Below are positions 9,125 through 17,872 of a stretch of DNA of 64,000 nucleotides, in pieces; position 1 is the stretch's first letter, and each line of letters starts with the position of its first letter. The notes under the pieces are model-generated. The model did no database searches, was not told where the DNA came from, and saw only the letters and a program-made list of their open reading frames with translations. Both the position numbers and the translations under genes were made by a program. Source of the DNA: CAYQLY01 sp964418605 (GTDB taxonomy: Bacteria; Bacteroidota; Bacteroidia; Cytophagales; Cyclobacteriaceae); contig CAYQLY010000003.1 in NCBI GenBank assembly GCA_964418605.1, positions 124,001-188,000 of the forward strand, written 5' to 3'.

Positions 9125-10438
9125 CTAAGCTATCGATACATTTTCCCTTCCTTTCACCTTCCCAGACTTCATAAGCCCTTCATAATGCCTCATCAATAAA
9201 TAACTTTCTATTTGTTGTAATGTATCTAAAATTACACCAACCATAATAAGTAATGAAGTTCCTCCATAAAACTGTGCAAAATCTCTATTGCTTATTCCTG
9301 CTATACTTGCTATAGATGGTAGAATAGCAATAGCAGCTAAAAATAACGCGCCTGGCAATGTAATTCGAGTCAAAACCAAATCAATAAATTCGGATGTATT
9401 AGGCCCAGGCTTAACTCCTGGTATAAAACCTCCATTTCTTTTCAAATCATCAGCTATTTGATTTGGACTAATCGCAATAGCAGTGTAAAAAAACGTGAAT
9501 AATATAATCAATATACCAAATGTCAAATTATACTGCCACGATGTGAAATCAGAAAACGTATTAGCAATATAAATAGCTGTGTCACTTTTACCAGGCCAAT
9601 ACTGTGCAACTAATGGTGGCAAAAACATCAATGATTGAGCAAATATGATAGGCATTACACCAGCCGAATTTAATTTGAGTGGAATATACTGACGCTGCCC
9701 CACTCCAGTTTTACCCATCATTTGTTTAGCATATTGAATAGGAATTTTTCTAGTCGCTTGCGTAGTCATAACCACGCCCATAACGATAAAGAATAAAACT
9801 ACAATTTCTATTACAAACAATAACGCCTGACTCATTCCCTTAGAAGCTGCTTCTGCTATAAGTGCACCTGGAAGTCTCGAAATAATTCCAATCATAATAA
9901 GCATAGAAATACCATTTCCTATCCCTTTATCCGTAATTCGTTCACCAAGCCACATGCAAAAAATAGTACCTGAAGCCAAAATAATCATAGACGAAACTGT
10001 AAAAAACGTTTTATCTATAACAATAGCCTCACTTGGAACAGCCTGGCTGATATATGCTGCGGATTGAAAAATAGTAATAAGAACAGTAAGATAGCGTGTA
10101 AGCTGGTTAATTTTACGCCTACCAGACTCCCCCTCTTTTTGCATCTTCTGAAAATAAGGTACAGCAACTGTTAACAATTGAAATACGATAGATGCAGATA
10201 TATAGGGCATAATACCCAATGCAAAAATAGATGCATTACTAAACGCACCTCCTAAGAATATATCTAATAGACCCAAAAGCCCCTTTGTTTGCACTTGAAG
10301 ATTTTTAGCGTCTATTCCAGGCAATACAATATAAGAGCCTAGTCTAAAAACAAGCAAAAAACCAAGTGTATTTAAGATTCTTATTCTTAAATCTTCAATG
10401 GAAAATATATTTCGAATGGTTGTAATTAATCTTTTCAT
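9125..10438 (-). CDS. secY: Protein translocase subunit SecY
   Basis: This is the channel of the SecYEG translocon in the inner membrane. It has 437 residues and ten hydrophobic segments. Recognisable landmarks are RLGSYIVLPGID (TM1 region), the plug and TM2 (LGLLDIFLGGAF), LGERITDKGIGNGISM, and the cytosolic loop GGFIPGVKPG. It lies 3 nt after rplO, in the usual L15-SecY arrangement. Confidence 0.98.
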   Translation of the reverse strand: MKRLITTIRNIFSIEDLRIRILNTLGFLLVFRLGSYIVLPGIDAKNLQVQTKGLLGLLDIFLGGAFSNASIFALGIMPYISASIVFQLLTVAVPYFQKMQKEGESGRRKINQLTRYLTVLITIFQSAAYISQAVPSEAIVIDKTFFTVSSMIILASGTIFCMWLGERITDKGIGNGISMLIMIGIISRLPGALIAEAASKGMSQALLFVIEIVVLFFIVMGVVMTTQATRKIPIQYAKQMMGKTGVGQRQYIPLKLNSAGVMPIIFAQSLMFLPPLVAQYWPGKSDTAIYIANTFSDFTSWQYNLTFGILIILFTFFYTAIAISPNQIADDLKRNGGFIPGVKPGPNTSEFIDLVLTRITLPGALFLAAIAILPSIASIAGISNRDFAQFYGGTSLLIMVGVILDTLQQIESYLLMRHYEGLMKSGKVKGRENVSIA

Positions 10439-10441
10439 TAT

Positions 10442-10888
10442 TTAAACCTTAATAGCTTTTCCACCTATTTTTTCTATTTTTTCAATAGCTGATTTAGAAA
10501 AACCATGTGCTTTAATTTCTATTTTTGTTTTTATCTCCCCGCGCCCTAAAACTTTTATTAAATCTTTTTTAGAAGCTAGGCCATGATCTGCTAAAACAGC
10601 AGAATCAATAATTGAAAGTTTATTTTCGTCTATTAATTTTTGGATAACATCTAAATTAACAGGTACATATTCCACTCTAAATGGATTTTTAAATCCAAAT
10701 TTTGGAATACGCCTTTGCAATGGCATTTGACCACCCTCAAAACCAATCTTTCTTTTATAACCTGATCTTGATTGGTCTCCCTTATGACCTTTTGTAGAAG
10801 TTCCTCCACGGCCTGAACCAGAGCCTCTTCCTAGTCTTTTTTTAGTCTTTATGGAACCTTTCGCTGGTTTTATTAAATGCAACTTCAT
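10442..10888 (-). CDS. rplO: 50S ribosomal protein L15
   Basis: The 148-residue protein has the glycine/arginine-rich N-terminal extension (KRLGRGSGSGRGGTSTKGHKG) that threads into 23S rRNA, then the globular domain with GFKNPFRVEY and the final IEKIGGKAIKV. It is 11 nt after rpmD. Confidence 0.98.
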   Translation of the reverse strand: MKLHLIKPAKGSIKTKKRLGRGSGSGRGGTSTKGHKGDQSRSGYKRKIGFEGGQMPLQRRIPKFGFKNPFRVEYVPVNLDVIQKLIDENKLSIIDSAVLADHGLASKKDLIKVLGRGEIKTKIEIKAHGFSKSAIEKIEKIGGKAIKV

Positions 10889-10899
10889 CGTCTAACAAA

Positions 10900-11082
10900 T
10901 TATAATTCTTTTACTATAACCAAATGGCTTACTTTATTAATCATACCGGCAATCTGTGGGGTTAAATCCAGCTCAACACTTCTATGAAGCTTACCCAAAC
11001 CCAATGCCTTAATAGTCAACTTCTGTTTAATGGGTCTCTTTATTGTACTTTTTACCTGTATAATTTTAACTTTCTTTGCCAT
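10900..11082 (-). CDS. rpmD: 50S ribosomal protein L30
   Basis: This 60-residue ferredoxin-like-fold protein begins AKKVKIIQVKSTIKRP and contains ALGLGKLHRSVE. I chose the ATG at 11082; a longer reading with two extra residues from 11088 would overlap the rpsE stop by one base and adds nothing conserved. Confidence 0.96.
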   Translation of the reverse strand: MAKKVKIIQVKSTIKRPIKQKLTIKALGLGKLHRSVELDLTPQIAGMINKVSHLVIVKEL

Positions 11083-11087
11083 ATACA

Positions 11088-11591
11088 TTATCCATTAAAA
11101 ACCTTTGATAAGGGTATTCCACGTTGCTTAGCCACTTCATATGCACTTCGCATTCGAGCCAGCGCATCAAAAGTAGCTTTTACCACATTATGTGGATTTG
11201 AGGAACCCTTAGATTTAGCTAATACATCTTTTATACCTGCACTTTCCAGAACAGCACGCATAGCTCCTCCAGCAATAACACCTGTACCAGGTGCTGCCGG
11301 TTTCAACAAAACTATACCTGCTCCATATTTACCAATAGATGTATGAGGAACTGTTCCTTTATTAAGCGGAATACGTATGAGATGTTTTTTTGCATCCTCT
11401 ATTGCTTTACTTACAGCATCAGGAACCTCATTAGCTTTACCTAAACCATAGCCTACAACACCATGACCATCGCCAACTACGACAATAGCTGTCAAACTAA
11501 ATCTTCTTCCACCTTTTACAACTTTAGTTACACGTTGGATAGCAACTACCCTGTCTACTAGGTTAAGCTCACTTGATTTTATTTGTTGCAT
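11088..11591 (-). CDS. rpsE: 30S ribosomal protein S5
   Basis: This decoding-fidelity protein has 167 residues. The N-terminal double-stranded-RNA-like domain reads LVDRVVAIQRVTKVVKGGRR and the C-terminal domain contains GGAMRAVLESAGI. It is 20 nt after rplR. Confidence 0.98.
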   Translation of the reverse strand: MQQIKSSELNLVDRVVAIQRVTKVVKGGRRFSLTAIVVVGDGHGVVGYGLGKANEVPDAVSKAIEDAKKHLIRIPLNKGTVPHTSIGKYGAGIVLLKPAAPGTGVIAGGAMRAVLESAGIKDVLAKSKGSSNPHNVVKATFDALARMRSAYEVAKQRGIPLSKVFNG

Positions 11592-11611
11592 CTAAAAATT
11601 TATAGTTTAAA

Positions 11612-11953
11612 TTAAAATTTCAATCCTCCTTCTTTAGCACCATCAGCCAATGCTTTTATTTTACCATGGTATAAATAGCCATTTCGGTCGAATACTACTG
11701 CTGAAATACCGCTAGCTGCTGCCTTTTCTGCAAGTTTTTTACCAACTAAAGCAGCTATTTGAACATTGGCAGATTTTGATGAGTCTATTTCCCAAGAAGA
11801 AGCACTTGTTAAAGTAGCACCCTTAGAATCATCTATAAGCTGAGCATAAATAGCTTTATTACTTCTAAAAACAGATAATCGCGGTCTTAAAGAAGTACCA
11901 GAAATTTTAGCTCTGATTCTTTTTTTAATCTTAGTTCTTCGTTCCAAATTCAT
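11612..11953 (-). CDS. rplR: 50S ribosomal protein L18
   Basis: This 5S-rRNA-binding protein of 113 residues has the conserved RPRLSVFRSNKAIYAQLIDD and ending VVFDRNGYLYHGKIKALADG. L25, the other 5S-binding protein here, is at the left end of the window. Confidence 0.98.
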   Translation of the reverse strand: MNLERRTKIKKRIRAKISGTSLRPRLSVFRSNKAIYAQLIDDSKGATLTSASSWEIDSSKSANVQIAALVGKKLAEKAAASGISAVVFDRNGYLYHGKIKALADGAKEGGLKF

Positions 11954-11974
11954 AACTAATTACTTTACTCTATT

Positions 11975-12529
11975 TTATTTTTTAGCTGCAGTTTTTCCTG
12001 CTTTTCTTCTCACAACTTCACCAACAAATTTCACACCTTTTCCTTTGTAAGGTTCTACTTTTCTCAATGATCTTAATTTAGCAGATACTTGACCTATAAG
12101 TTGCTTATCTATACCTTGTAAAACAAGTGTAGGGTTTTTCCCTTTCTCATTTACTGCATTTGCTGTAATTTCAGATGGCAACATAAAAAAAATATTATGC
12201 GAATATCCCAAACTTAGTTCAACTACCCCACCTGCAACAGAAACCTTATAACCAACCCCAACAAGCTCTAACTGCTTTACATAGCCTTGGCTTACTCCTA
12301 TTACCATGTTGTTAATCAATGCCCTATACAGCCCATGAAGTGCCTTATGCCTCTTCTGTTCAGTAGGGCGTTCAATTACTACCATACCATCTTTCACTAA
12401 TACCTTTATGTCGGTATCAATCTTTTGTGAAAGAGTACCTTTAGGTCCCTTTACCGTTACATTACCTCCGGAAGCATCTAACGTGACACCGCTTGGAAGT
12501 TTAATAGGATTTTTACCAATTCTTGACAT
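11975..12529 (-). CDS. rplF: 50S ribosomal protein L6
   Basis: The 184-residue protein has two alpha/beta repeats near the factor-binding site. MSRIGKNPIKLPSGV is the standard start, so I use the ATG at 12529. An upstream in-frame extension of nine hydrophobic residues would run into rpsH and is not conserved. The C-terminal repeat holds EPYKGKGVKFVGE. It lies 11 nt after rpsH. Confidence 0.97.
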   Translation of the reverse strand: MSRIGKNPIKLPSGVTLDASGGNVTVKGPKGTLSQKIDTDIKVLVKDGMVVIERPTEQKRHKALHGLYRALINNMVIGVSQGYVKQLELVGVGYKVSVAGGVVELSLGYSHNIFFMLPSEITANAVNEKGKNPTLVLQGIDKQLIGQVSAKLRSLRKVEPYKGKGVKFVGEVVRRKAGKTAAKK

Positions 12530-12540
12530 ATTAAAACAAC

Positions 12541-12939
12541 TTAATAAACATAACAAAGTACCTCTCCACCCACATTCATTAGGCGAGCTTCTTTATCAGA
12601 AATTACCCCTTTTGAGGTAGACAATATAGCTATACCTAATCCATCTAATACCTTAGGAAGTCTAGAGTGGTTAACATATCTTCTCAAACCAGGCCTACTA
12701 ATGCGCTCTAAGCTTATAATAGCTGGTGCCTTTGTTTGAGGATTATACTTTAATGCAATTTTTATCTTTTTCTGAGGTTTTTCATCAACGACTTTATAAC
12801 TTTTTATATAGCCTTTTTCATGCAATACCCTTGTTATTTCTTCTTTTAACCGTGACGAAGGAATTTCAACAACTTGATGTCTAGCACCTGCTGCATTTCT
12901 AATTCTAGTTAAATAATCTCCTATAGGATCCGTAATCAT
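12541..12939 (-). CDS. rpsH: 30S ribosomal protein S8
   Basis: This 132-residue central-domain 16S-binding protein begins MITDPIGDYLTRIRNA and ends with the conserved LSTSKGVISDKEAR and GGEVLCYVY. In E. coli S8 regulates the spc operon through a site in the L5 mRNA. The sequence alone does not show whether that operates here. Confidence 0.98.
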   Translation of the reverse strand: MITDPIGDYLTRIRNAAGARHQVVEIPSSRLKEEITRVLHEKGYIKSYKVVDEKPQKKIKIALKYNPQTKAPAIISLERISRPGLRRYVNHSRLPKVLDGLGIAILSTSKGVISDKEARLMNVGGEVLCYVY

Positions 12940-12955
12940 ATCTTAAAAAAATTCT

Positions 12956-13225
12956 CTACCAACTTGATTTTGTTATTCCTGTAATTTTACCTTGAGAAGC
13001 AAGCTCTCGAAATGTCAATCGACATATTCCAAACTTACGAATATAGCCTCGAGGTCTTCCAGTTAGCTTACATCTGTTTCTCAACCGAACCGGTGAAGCA
13101 TTTTTAGGTAATTTGTCAAGTTCCGCATAATTACCTGCTGCTTTCAGCTCCGCTCTTTTTTTAGCGTATTTCTCTACTAACCGTTCTCTTTTTCGCTGAC
13201 GCGCCTTAACTGATTCTTTTGCCAT
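12956..13225 (-). CDS. rpsN: 30S ribosomal protein S14, long zinc-free form
   Basis: At 89 residues this is the long C-minus S14. The region that carries CxxC pairs in short S14 has only single cysteines (RNRCKLTG and FGICRLTF). Its 3-nt gap to rplE suggests coupled translation. Confidence 0.97.
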   Translation of the reverse strand: MAKESVKARQRKRERLVEKYAKKRAELKAAGNYAELDKLPKNASPVRLRNRCKLTGRPRGYIRKFGICRLTFRELASQGKITGITKSSW

Positions 13226-13228
13226 ATT

Positions 13229-13786
13229 TTAGTTATTATTTTGATTTGCAAAAGGCATTCCGAAAGCCTTTAATAATTCCAAACTCTCTTCATCGGTATT
13301 AGCTGTGGTAACAAATGTGATATCCATGCCCGAAATACGTGTAACTTTATCAATACTGATTTCAGGAAATATAATTTGTTCTTTCACACCTAATGTATAG
13401 TTTCCTCTTCCATCAAATCCTTTGTCATTAATACCTCTAAAATCGCGTACACGAGGTAAAGCAATAGTCATTAGCCGGTCTAAAAATTCATACATCCTTT
13501 CTCCGCGTAACGTTACTCTAGCACCAATAGGAAGATTTTTTCGAAGCTTAAAATTAGATATGTCTTTTTTAGACCTTGTAGCTACAGCCAATTGTCCAGT
13601 TATAGTCGTGAGCTCTTCTACACCTGCATCTACTAATTTCTTATCCTCAACCGCTTTACCTATGCCTTTATTGATGCATATCTTCACTAATCGAGGAACC
13701 TGCATAACAGAATCATACTGAAACTGCTTTTTCAAAGCAGGCATTATCTCTTTTATATATTTTTCTTTCAACCTGGGCTTTACCAT
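13229..13786 (-). CDS. rplE: 50S ribosomal protein L5
   Basis: This 5S-binding protein of the central protuberance has 185 residues from the ATG at 13786. A TTG four codons upstream (13798) would overlap the rplX stop, but the ATG start MVKPRLKEKY fits the family better. Landmarks are VCINKGIGKAVEDKK, RVTLRGERMYEFLDRL and FPEISIDKV. Confidence 0.96.
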   Translation of the reverse strand: MVKPRLKEKYIKEIMPALKKQFQYDSVMQVPRLVKICINKGIGKAVEDKKLVDAGVEELTTITGQLAVATRSKKDISNFKLRKNLPIGARVTLRGERMYEFLDRLMTIALPRVRDFRGINDKGFDGRGNYTLGVKEQIIFPEISIDKVTRISGMDITFVTTANTDEESLELLKAFGMPFANQNNN

Positions 13787-13794
13787 GGGCTTAA

Positions 13795-14121
13795 TCAAAT
13801 AAATTGTCCTGTTTTTTTAGAATACCGCTGAAGCTTTTTACTTTCATCGAGTTTACGTCCTATTCGGGAAGCTTTTCCAGATGCGTCAACTACCATTAAA
13901 TTACTAATATGAATAGGTGCTTCTTTTTTCTGAATACCTCCATTAGGATTTTTAGCTGAAGGTTTCATATGTTTATGTTTCATATTAAGCCCTTCAACGA
14001 TTGCTTTTTTTTCATCTACTACAACTTGCAAAACCCTGCCTGTTTTATTGCGAGAATCACCAGCAATAACCTTAACAAGGTCTCCTTTCTTAATGTGAAT
14101 CTTATGACTTTTCTTTTGCAT
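13795..14121 (-). CDS. rplX: 50S ribosomal protein L24
   Basis: This assembly-initiator protein of 108 residues has the KOW motif IKKGDLVKVIAGDSRNKTGR and the later NLMVVDASGKASRIG. It is the first gene after an internal terminator and promoter, so it heads a separate transcription unit running to rplQ. That is unusual, because rplN and rplX are normally contiguous. Confidence 0.97.
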   Translation of the reverse strand: MQKKSHKIHIKKGDLVKVIAGDSRNKTGRVLQVVVDEKKAIVEGLNMKHKHMKPSAKNPNGGIQKKEAPIHISNLMVVDASGKASRIGRKLDESKKLQRYSKKTGQFI

Positions 14122-14148
14122 ATGTTTAAGCTATCCTCAAAAGGACTG

Positions 14149-14180
14149 CAAATTTAGAAATAATATTATTGTAATACAAA
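14149..14180 (-). promoter_or_regulatory. Internal promoter ahead of rplX
   Basis: On the minus strand TTTG (14177-14180) and TAAATTTG (14149-14156) are separated by exactly 20 nt. The -7 box and following bases, CTAAATTTGCAGTCCTTTT, are identical to those of the rplC promoter. It drives the rplX-to-rplQ unit. Confidence 0.85.
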
Positions 14181-14203
14181 CATTATTAATTGAAAAAACA
14201 AAT

Positions 14204-14227
14204 AAAAAAAGGCCGATGTCGACCCTT
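14204..14227 (-). terminator. Terminator after rplN
   Basis: On the minus strand an 8-bp stem (AAGGGTCG pairing with CGGCCTTT, with G:U pairs) and a 4-nt loop run into a T-tract. It follows the rplN stop by about 25 nt and sits just upstream of the rplX promoter, splitting the cluster into two transcription units. Confidence 0.75.
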
Positions 14228-14251
14228 CTGGTTAACTTGGACCTACGTTCA

Positions 14252-14620
14252 TTAAAGAACCTCTGGAGCCAAGGAAATAATCTTCATAAACTGTTTTTCC
14301 CTCAACTCACGTGCAACAGGGCCAAATATACGTGTCCCTCTTGGCTCATCGTTGGCATTTAACAATACCACCGCATTGTCTTCAAAGCGTATATATGAAC
14401 CATCCTTTCGCCGAACTTCCTTTTTAGTTCGTACAATAACAGCCTTTGAAACTGTTCCTTTTTTAACGGCACTGGTAGTTAATGCTGATTTTACAGTGAC
14501 TACAATTTTATCTCCCACACCCGCATATTTTCGTCTAGTCCCACCAAGTACACGAATACACAATACTTCTTTCGCGCCACTATTGTCTGCTACCACTAAT
14601 CTTGATTCTTGCTGGATCAT
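14252..14620 (-). CDS. rplN: 50S ribosomal protein L14
   Basis: This 122-residue interface protein has MIQQESRLVVADNSGAKE, VLGGTRRKYAGVGD and the ending KIISLAPEVL. It is the last gene of the rplC-rplN unit and is followed by a terminator. Confidence 0.98.
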   Translation of the reverse strand: MIQQESRLVVADNSGAKEVLCIRVLGGTRRKYAGVGDKIVVTVKSALTTSAVKKGTVSKAVIVRTKKEVRRKDGSYIRFEDNAVVLLNANDEPRGTRIFGPVARELREKQFMKIISLAPEVL

Positions 14621-14638
14621 ATGTTTATAATTTTATAC

Positions 14639-14905
14639 TTATTTAACTTTTTCTATAATCTCAACCAGTCTCCATCGTTTATTTTTACTTAAAGGACGAG
14701 TTTCCATGATTCTCACCATATCACCTATATTACACGCGTTTTCCTCGTCGTGAGCGACAAATTTGGTTGTCTTGGTTAAAAATTTCCCATAAATAGGGTG
14801 CTTCACTTTACGTTCTACTGCTACCGTAATAGTTTTTTGCATTTTATTACTTGTCACTTTCCCTATTCGTTCCTTACGTGCATTTCGCTTAGGCTTGGTT
14901 TCCAT
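14639..14905 (-). CDS. rpsQ: 30S ribosomal protein S17
   Basis: The 88-residue OB-fold protein that binds 16S rRNA early in assembly has KERIGKVTSNKMQKTITV and a closing SKNKRWRLVEIIEK. The N-terminal tail METKPKRNAR is basic, as usual. Confidence 0.98.
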   Translation of the reverse strand: METKPKRNARKERIGKVTSNKMQKTITVAVERKVKHPIYGKFLTKTTKFVAHDEENACNIGDMVRIMETRPLSKNKRWRLVEIIEKVK

Positions 14906-14935
14906 CTAAGATTATCTTTTATGCTTAAAAATTAA

Positions 14936-15133
14936 TTATACATTTTCAATTTTTTTCATTCGAAGCGCTGTTATCAGCTTAGCTATAAGCTTACGTGTTT
15001 CCCTTATTTTCATTGGATTCTCAATAGGAGAAATAGCATGTGCAAACTTTAGCTTATGCAACATCTCTTTTTCTGTTGCTATTTTTTCTTGCAGCTCCTG
15101 AGCAGTAAGCTCTTTAATTTCTTTCTTCTTCAT
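14936..15133 (-). CDS. rpmC: 50S ribosomal protein L29
   Basis: A 65-residue, two-helix coiled protein near the tunnel exit. EIKELTAQELQEKIATEKE and ENPMKIRETRKLIAKL match L29. It lies 8 nt after rplP. Confidence 0.97.
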   Translation of the reverse strand: MKKKEIKELTAQELQEKIATEKEMLHKLKFAHAISPIENPMKIRETRKLIAKLITALRMKKIENV

Positions 15134-15141
15134 ACTTTAAA

Positions 15142-15561
15142 TTATCCTTCGTAATCTGTTCTAATGACAAATTTTGTTTTAATAGGTAGTTTATGAGATG
15201 CTAATCGAAGAGACTCTTGAGCCAACTCTTTTGTTACGCCTGACGACTCAAATAAAATAGTCCCAGGTTTCACCACGGCTACCCAATATTCAGGGGCTCC
15301 CTTACCTTTACCCATCCGAACTTCAGCAGGTTTTTTAGTAATTGGCTTATCAGGAAATATACGAACCCATAACTGACCTTCACGTTTCATTGCCCGGCTA
15401 ATAGCTATTCGAGCCGCCTCTATTTGTCTGCTCGTAATCCATCCCGTTTCCATGGCCTTAATCGCAAAGGAACCAAAGGATATTCGATGTCCTCGGGTTG
15501 CTATACCCTTCATTCTACCCTTGTGCTGTTTTCTATATTTTGTTCTTTTAGGCTGTAACAT
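15142..15561 (-). CDS. rplP: 50S ribosomal protein L16
   Basis: This A-site-proximal protein of 139 residues begins MLQPKRTKYRKQHKGRMKG. It has GKGKGAPEYWVAVVKPG, and an arginine in the KREGQLWVRIFPDKP segment is the position hydroxylated in some bacteria. It is 14 nt after rpsC. Confidence 0.98.
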   Translation of the reverse strand: MLQPKRTKYRKQHKGRMKGIATRGHRISFGSFAIKAMETGWITSRQIEAARIAISRAMKREGQLWVRIFPDKPITKKPAEVRMGKGKGAPEYWVAVVKPGTILFESSGVTKELAQESLRLASHKLPIKTKFVIRTDYEG

Positions 15562-15575
15562 TCTTCTTTAAAAAA

Positions 15576-16334
15576 TTATCTTTTACCTTTCTTATTACCT
15601 CTATCTCTTTCTTCACGATTTTCTCGTTTAGAATCTTGACCTGTTGATTTATTTGAAAAATTAGTTGCAGGGCTGCCAGAAGAGCTAAGGCCAGAATAAA
15701 AATTTCCTTTTGTATATATTTCTCCTCTAAAAATCCATACTTTTATTCCAATTTTACCATAAACAGTATGTGCCTCAGAGATAGCATAATCAATATCTGC
15801 TCGGAGTGTATGCAGTGGAACTCGTCCATTTTTATATTGCTCTACTCTAGCCATTTCAGCACCACCTAACCTGCCGGAAAGTCTAACCTTTATACCCTGT
15901 GCACCTACACGCATAGCTGCTTCAATAGCCTGTTTCATAGCTCTTCTGAAAGAGACACGAGACTCTAATTGTTGTGCGATAGATTCACCAACTAACTTAG
16001 CATCCAATTCTGGTTTCTTGATCTCAAAAATATTAATCTGAATATCCTTAGATGTTATCTTTTTTAGCTCTTCTTTTAACTTATCAACCTCTACTCCCCC
16101 TTTACCAATCACCATACCTGGTTTAGCAGTATGAATAGTTAACGTAATACGTTTAAGTGTTCTTTCTATAACCACTTTAGAAACACCAGCTCTTGGAAAA
16201 CGGACATTAATATACTTTCTTATTTTCTCGTCTTCAAGTAATTTTTCGGAAAACGTATTTCCTCCAAACCATGTGGAATCCCAATTACGTACAATTCCTA
16301 ATCGTAAACCTACCGGATTAACTTTTTGTCCCAT
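15576..16334 (-). CDS. rpsC: 30S ribosomal protein S3
   Basis: This mRNA-entry protein has 252 residues. It starts MGQKVNPVGLRLGI, has the KH domain with MVIGKGGVEVDKL, and then the C-terminal domain with RVEQYKNGRVPLHTLRADI. A disordered Ser/Arg/Lys-rich tail of about 35 residues follows the conserved core, as in other Bacteroidota. Confidence 0.98.
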   Translation of the reverse strand: MGQKVNPVGLRLGIVRNWDSTWFGGNTFSEKLLEDEKIRKYINVRFPRAGVSKVVIERTLKRITLTIHTAKPGMVIGKGGVEVDKLKEELKKITSKDIQINIFEIKKPELDAKLVGESIAQQLESRVSFRRAMKQAIEAAMRVGAQGIKVRLSGRLGGAEMARVEQYKNGRVPLHTLRADIDYAISEAHTVYGKIGIKVWIFRGEIYTKGNFYSGLSSSGSPATNFSNKSTGQDSKRENREERDRGNKKGKR

Positions 16335-16339
16335 TGATG

Positions 16340-16723
16340 TTATTTACTTTCTTCTTTTACTTTTTTATCTTCTTTTTTCTCGGAAAATGAATCCACAACC
16401 ACTAATACGTGATTAGATCTTTTTCTTATTCTATGTGCTCTCCCTTGTGGAGCTGTTCGAAGTCGTTTTAACATTCTTCCGCTATCCACCATTATTGTTT
16501 TTACATAAAGATCAACATCTTCTACTTTTTCATCTGGGTTTTTAATTTGCCAGTTTGATACAGCTGAAAGAAGTAATTTTTCAATACGTCTTGCACCTTG
16601 CTTAGGCTCAAACTTAAGAACATTAAGTGCCTGACTAACTTTTTTACCTCTGATCAAATCACAAACCAAACGCATTTTGCGTGGCGAGGTAGAAACATTT
16701 TTTAATTTCGCAATGGCTTCCAT
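16340..16723 (-). CDS. rplV: 50S ribosomal protein L22
   Basis: This tunnel-lining protein has 127 residues. SPRKMRLVCDLIRGKKVSQA and the beta-hairpin loop MLKRLRTAPQGRAHRIRKR, which reaches into the exit tunnel, are visible. The tail is lysine/glutamate-rich. It lies 14 nt after rpsS. Confidence 0.98.
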   Translation of the reverse strand: MEAIAKLKNVSTSPRKMRLVCDLIRGKKVSQALNVLKFEPKQGARRIEKLLLSAVSNWQIKNPDEKVEDVDLYVKTIMVDSGRMLKRLRTAPQGRAHRIRKRSNHVLVVVDSFSEKKEDKKVKEESK

Positions 16724-16737
16724 AATTATACTTAAGA

Positions 16738-17007
16738 CTATGACTTATTATTACCTGAATGTCCTTTAAATGTTCGTGTAGGAGAAAACTCTCCAAACTT
16801 ATGTCCTACCATATTTTCAGTTACATACACAGGTATAAACTTATTACCGTTATGAACAGCAAATGTATGTCCTACAAAATCAGGAGAAATCATAGAACGC
16901 CTAGACCATGTTTTAATAATGGATTTCTTACCAGAATCAATCATAGTTTTAGCCTTTTTCTCTAACCGAAAATCAATATAAGGACCTTTCTTTAATGAGC
17001 GTGCCAT
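16738..17007 (-). CDS. rpsS: 30S ribosomal protein S19
   Basis: The 89-residue head protein begins MARSLKKGPYIDFRL, has the WSRRSMISPDFVGHTFAVHNG block and ends GHKFGEFSPTRTFKGH. It lies 6 nt after rplB. Confidence 0.98.
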   Translation of the reverse strand: MARSLKKGPYIDFRLEKKAKTMIDSGKKSIIKTWSRRSMISPDFVGHTFAVHNGNKFIPVYVTENMVGHKFGEFSPTRTFKGHSGNNKS

Positions 17008-17013
17008 AGTTAT

Positions 17014-17838
17014 TTATTTTTTTCTTCTACTTAAAATAAACCGTGTAGAATATTTATTGTTATTTCTTGTCTTTTTACCTTTTGCATATAACCCCTTTCG
17101 AGATCTTGGATGACCTCCAGAAGCTTTTCCTTCACCTCCTCCCATTGGATGATCAACAGGATTCATTGCAACCCCTCTATTACGAGGTCTTCTTCCCATC
17201 CATCTAGTTCTTCCAGCCTTACCAACACTTAAGTTCATATGATCGCCATTAGAAACAGCTCCCACAGTAGCGTAGCAAGTAACCAGTATAAGTCTCATTT
17301 CACCTGAAGGTAACTTAATCGTAGCATATTTACCATCTCTAGCCAATAGCTGTGCATAAGATCCAGCACTTCGTGCCAATGCCCCACCTTTACCTGGATT
17401 TAATTCAATGTTGTGAATAATTGTACCTAATGGTATAGAAGAAAGTGGAAGTGCATTACCCAATTCTGGCGGTACATCTGGGCCAGCTACAACAGTCTGA
17501 CCTACTTTCAATCCCTCTGGTGAAATAATGTATGATTTTTCACCATCTGCATAATAAAGAAGTGCTATACGTGCAGAACGGTTAGGATCATACTCAATAG
17601 ACTTAACAGTAGCAGGAACAATATGTTTTTTGCGTTTAAAGTCAATAAGCCGATACATTTTTTTATGTCCGCCTCCTATATAACGCATGGTCATTTTGCC
17701 ATTATTATTCCGACCTCCTGTTCTTCCGATATAAACCAATAATGACTCTTCAGGCGTATCTGTAGTTAGCTCTGTAAAAGTTGGAGCCACCCGCAAACGC
17801 TGTCCAGGAGTAGTTGGTTTTAATTTTTTAACTGCCAT
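17014..17838 (-). CDS. rplB: 50S ribosomal protein L2
   Basis: This 23S-binding protein needed for peptidyl-transferase assembly has 274 residues. RNNNGKMTMRYIGGGHKK, the SH3-like domain and the C-terminal MNPVDHPMGGGEGK loop, with its conserved histidine, are all present. Confidence 0.99.
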   Translation of the reverse strand: MAVKKLKPTTPGQRLRVAPTFTELTTDTPEESLLVYIGRTGGRNNNGKMTMRYIGGGHKKMYRLIDFKRKKHIVPATVKSIEYDPNRSARIALLYYADGEKSYIISPEGLKVGQTVVAGPDVPPELGNALPLSSIPLGTIIHNIELNPGKGGALARSAGSYAQLLARDGKYATIKLPSGEMRLILVTCYATVGAVSNGDHMNLSVGKAGRTRWMGRRPRNRGVAMNPVDHPMGGGEGKASGGHPRSRKGLYAKGKKTRNNNKYSTRFILSRRKK

Positions 17839-17872
17839 AACGTATAACTTATACTAACTTTTACTATTATAA

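Noticed and set aside
10984..11346. 120-codon plus-strand open frame opposite rpmD and rpsE
   Set aside because: It is antisense to two conserved ribosomal genes, has no family features and mirrors their codon composition.
12530..12556. Nine-residue N-terminal extension of rplF
   Set aside because: It overlaps the end of rpsH, and L6 normally starts MSRIGKNP, so the ATG at 12529 is preferred.
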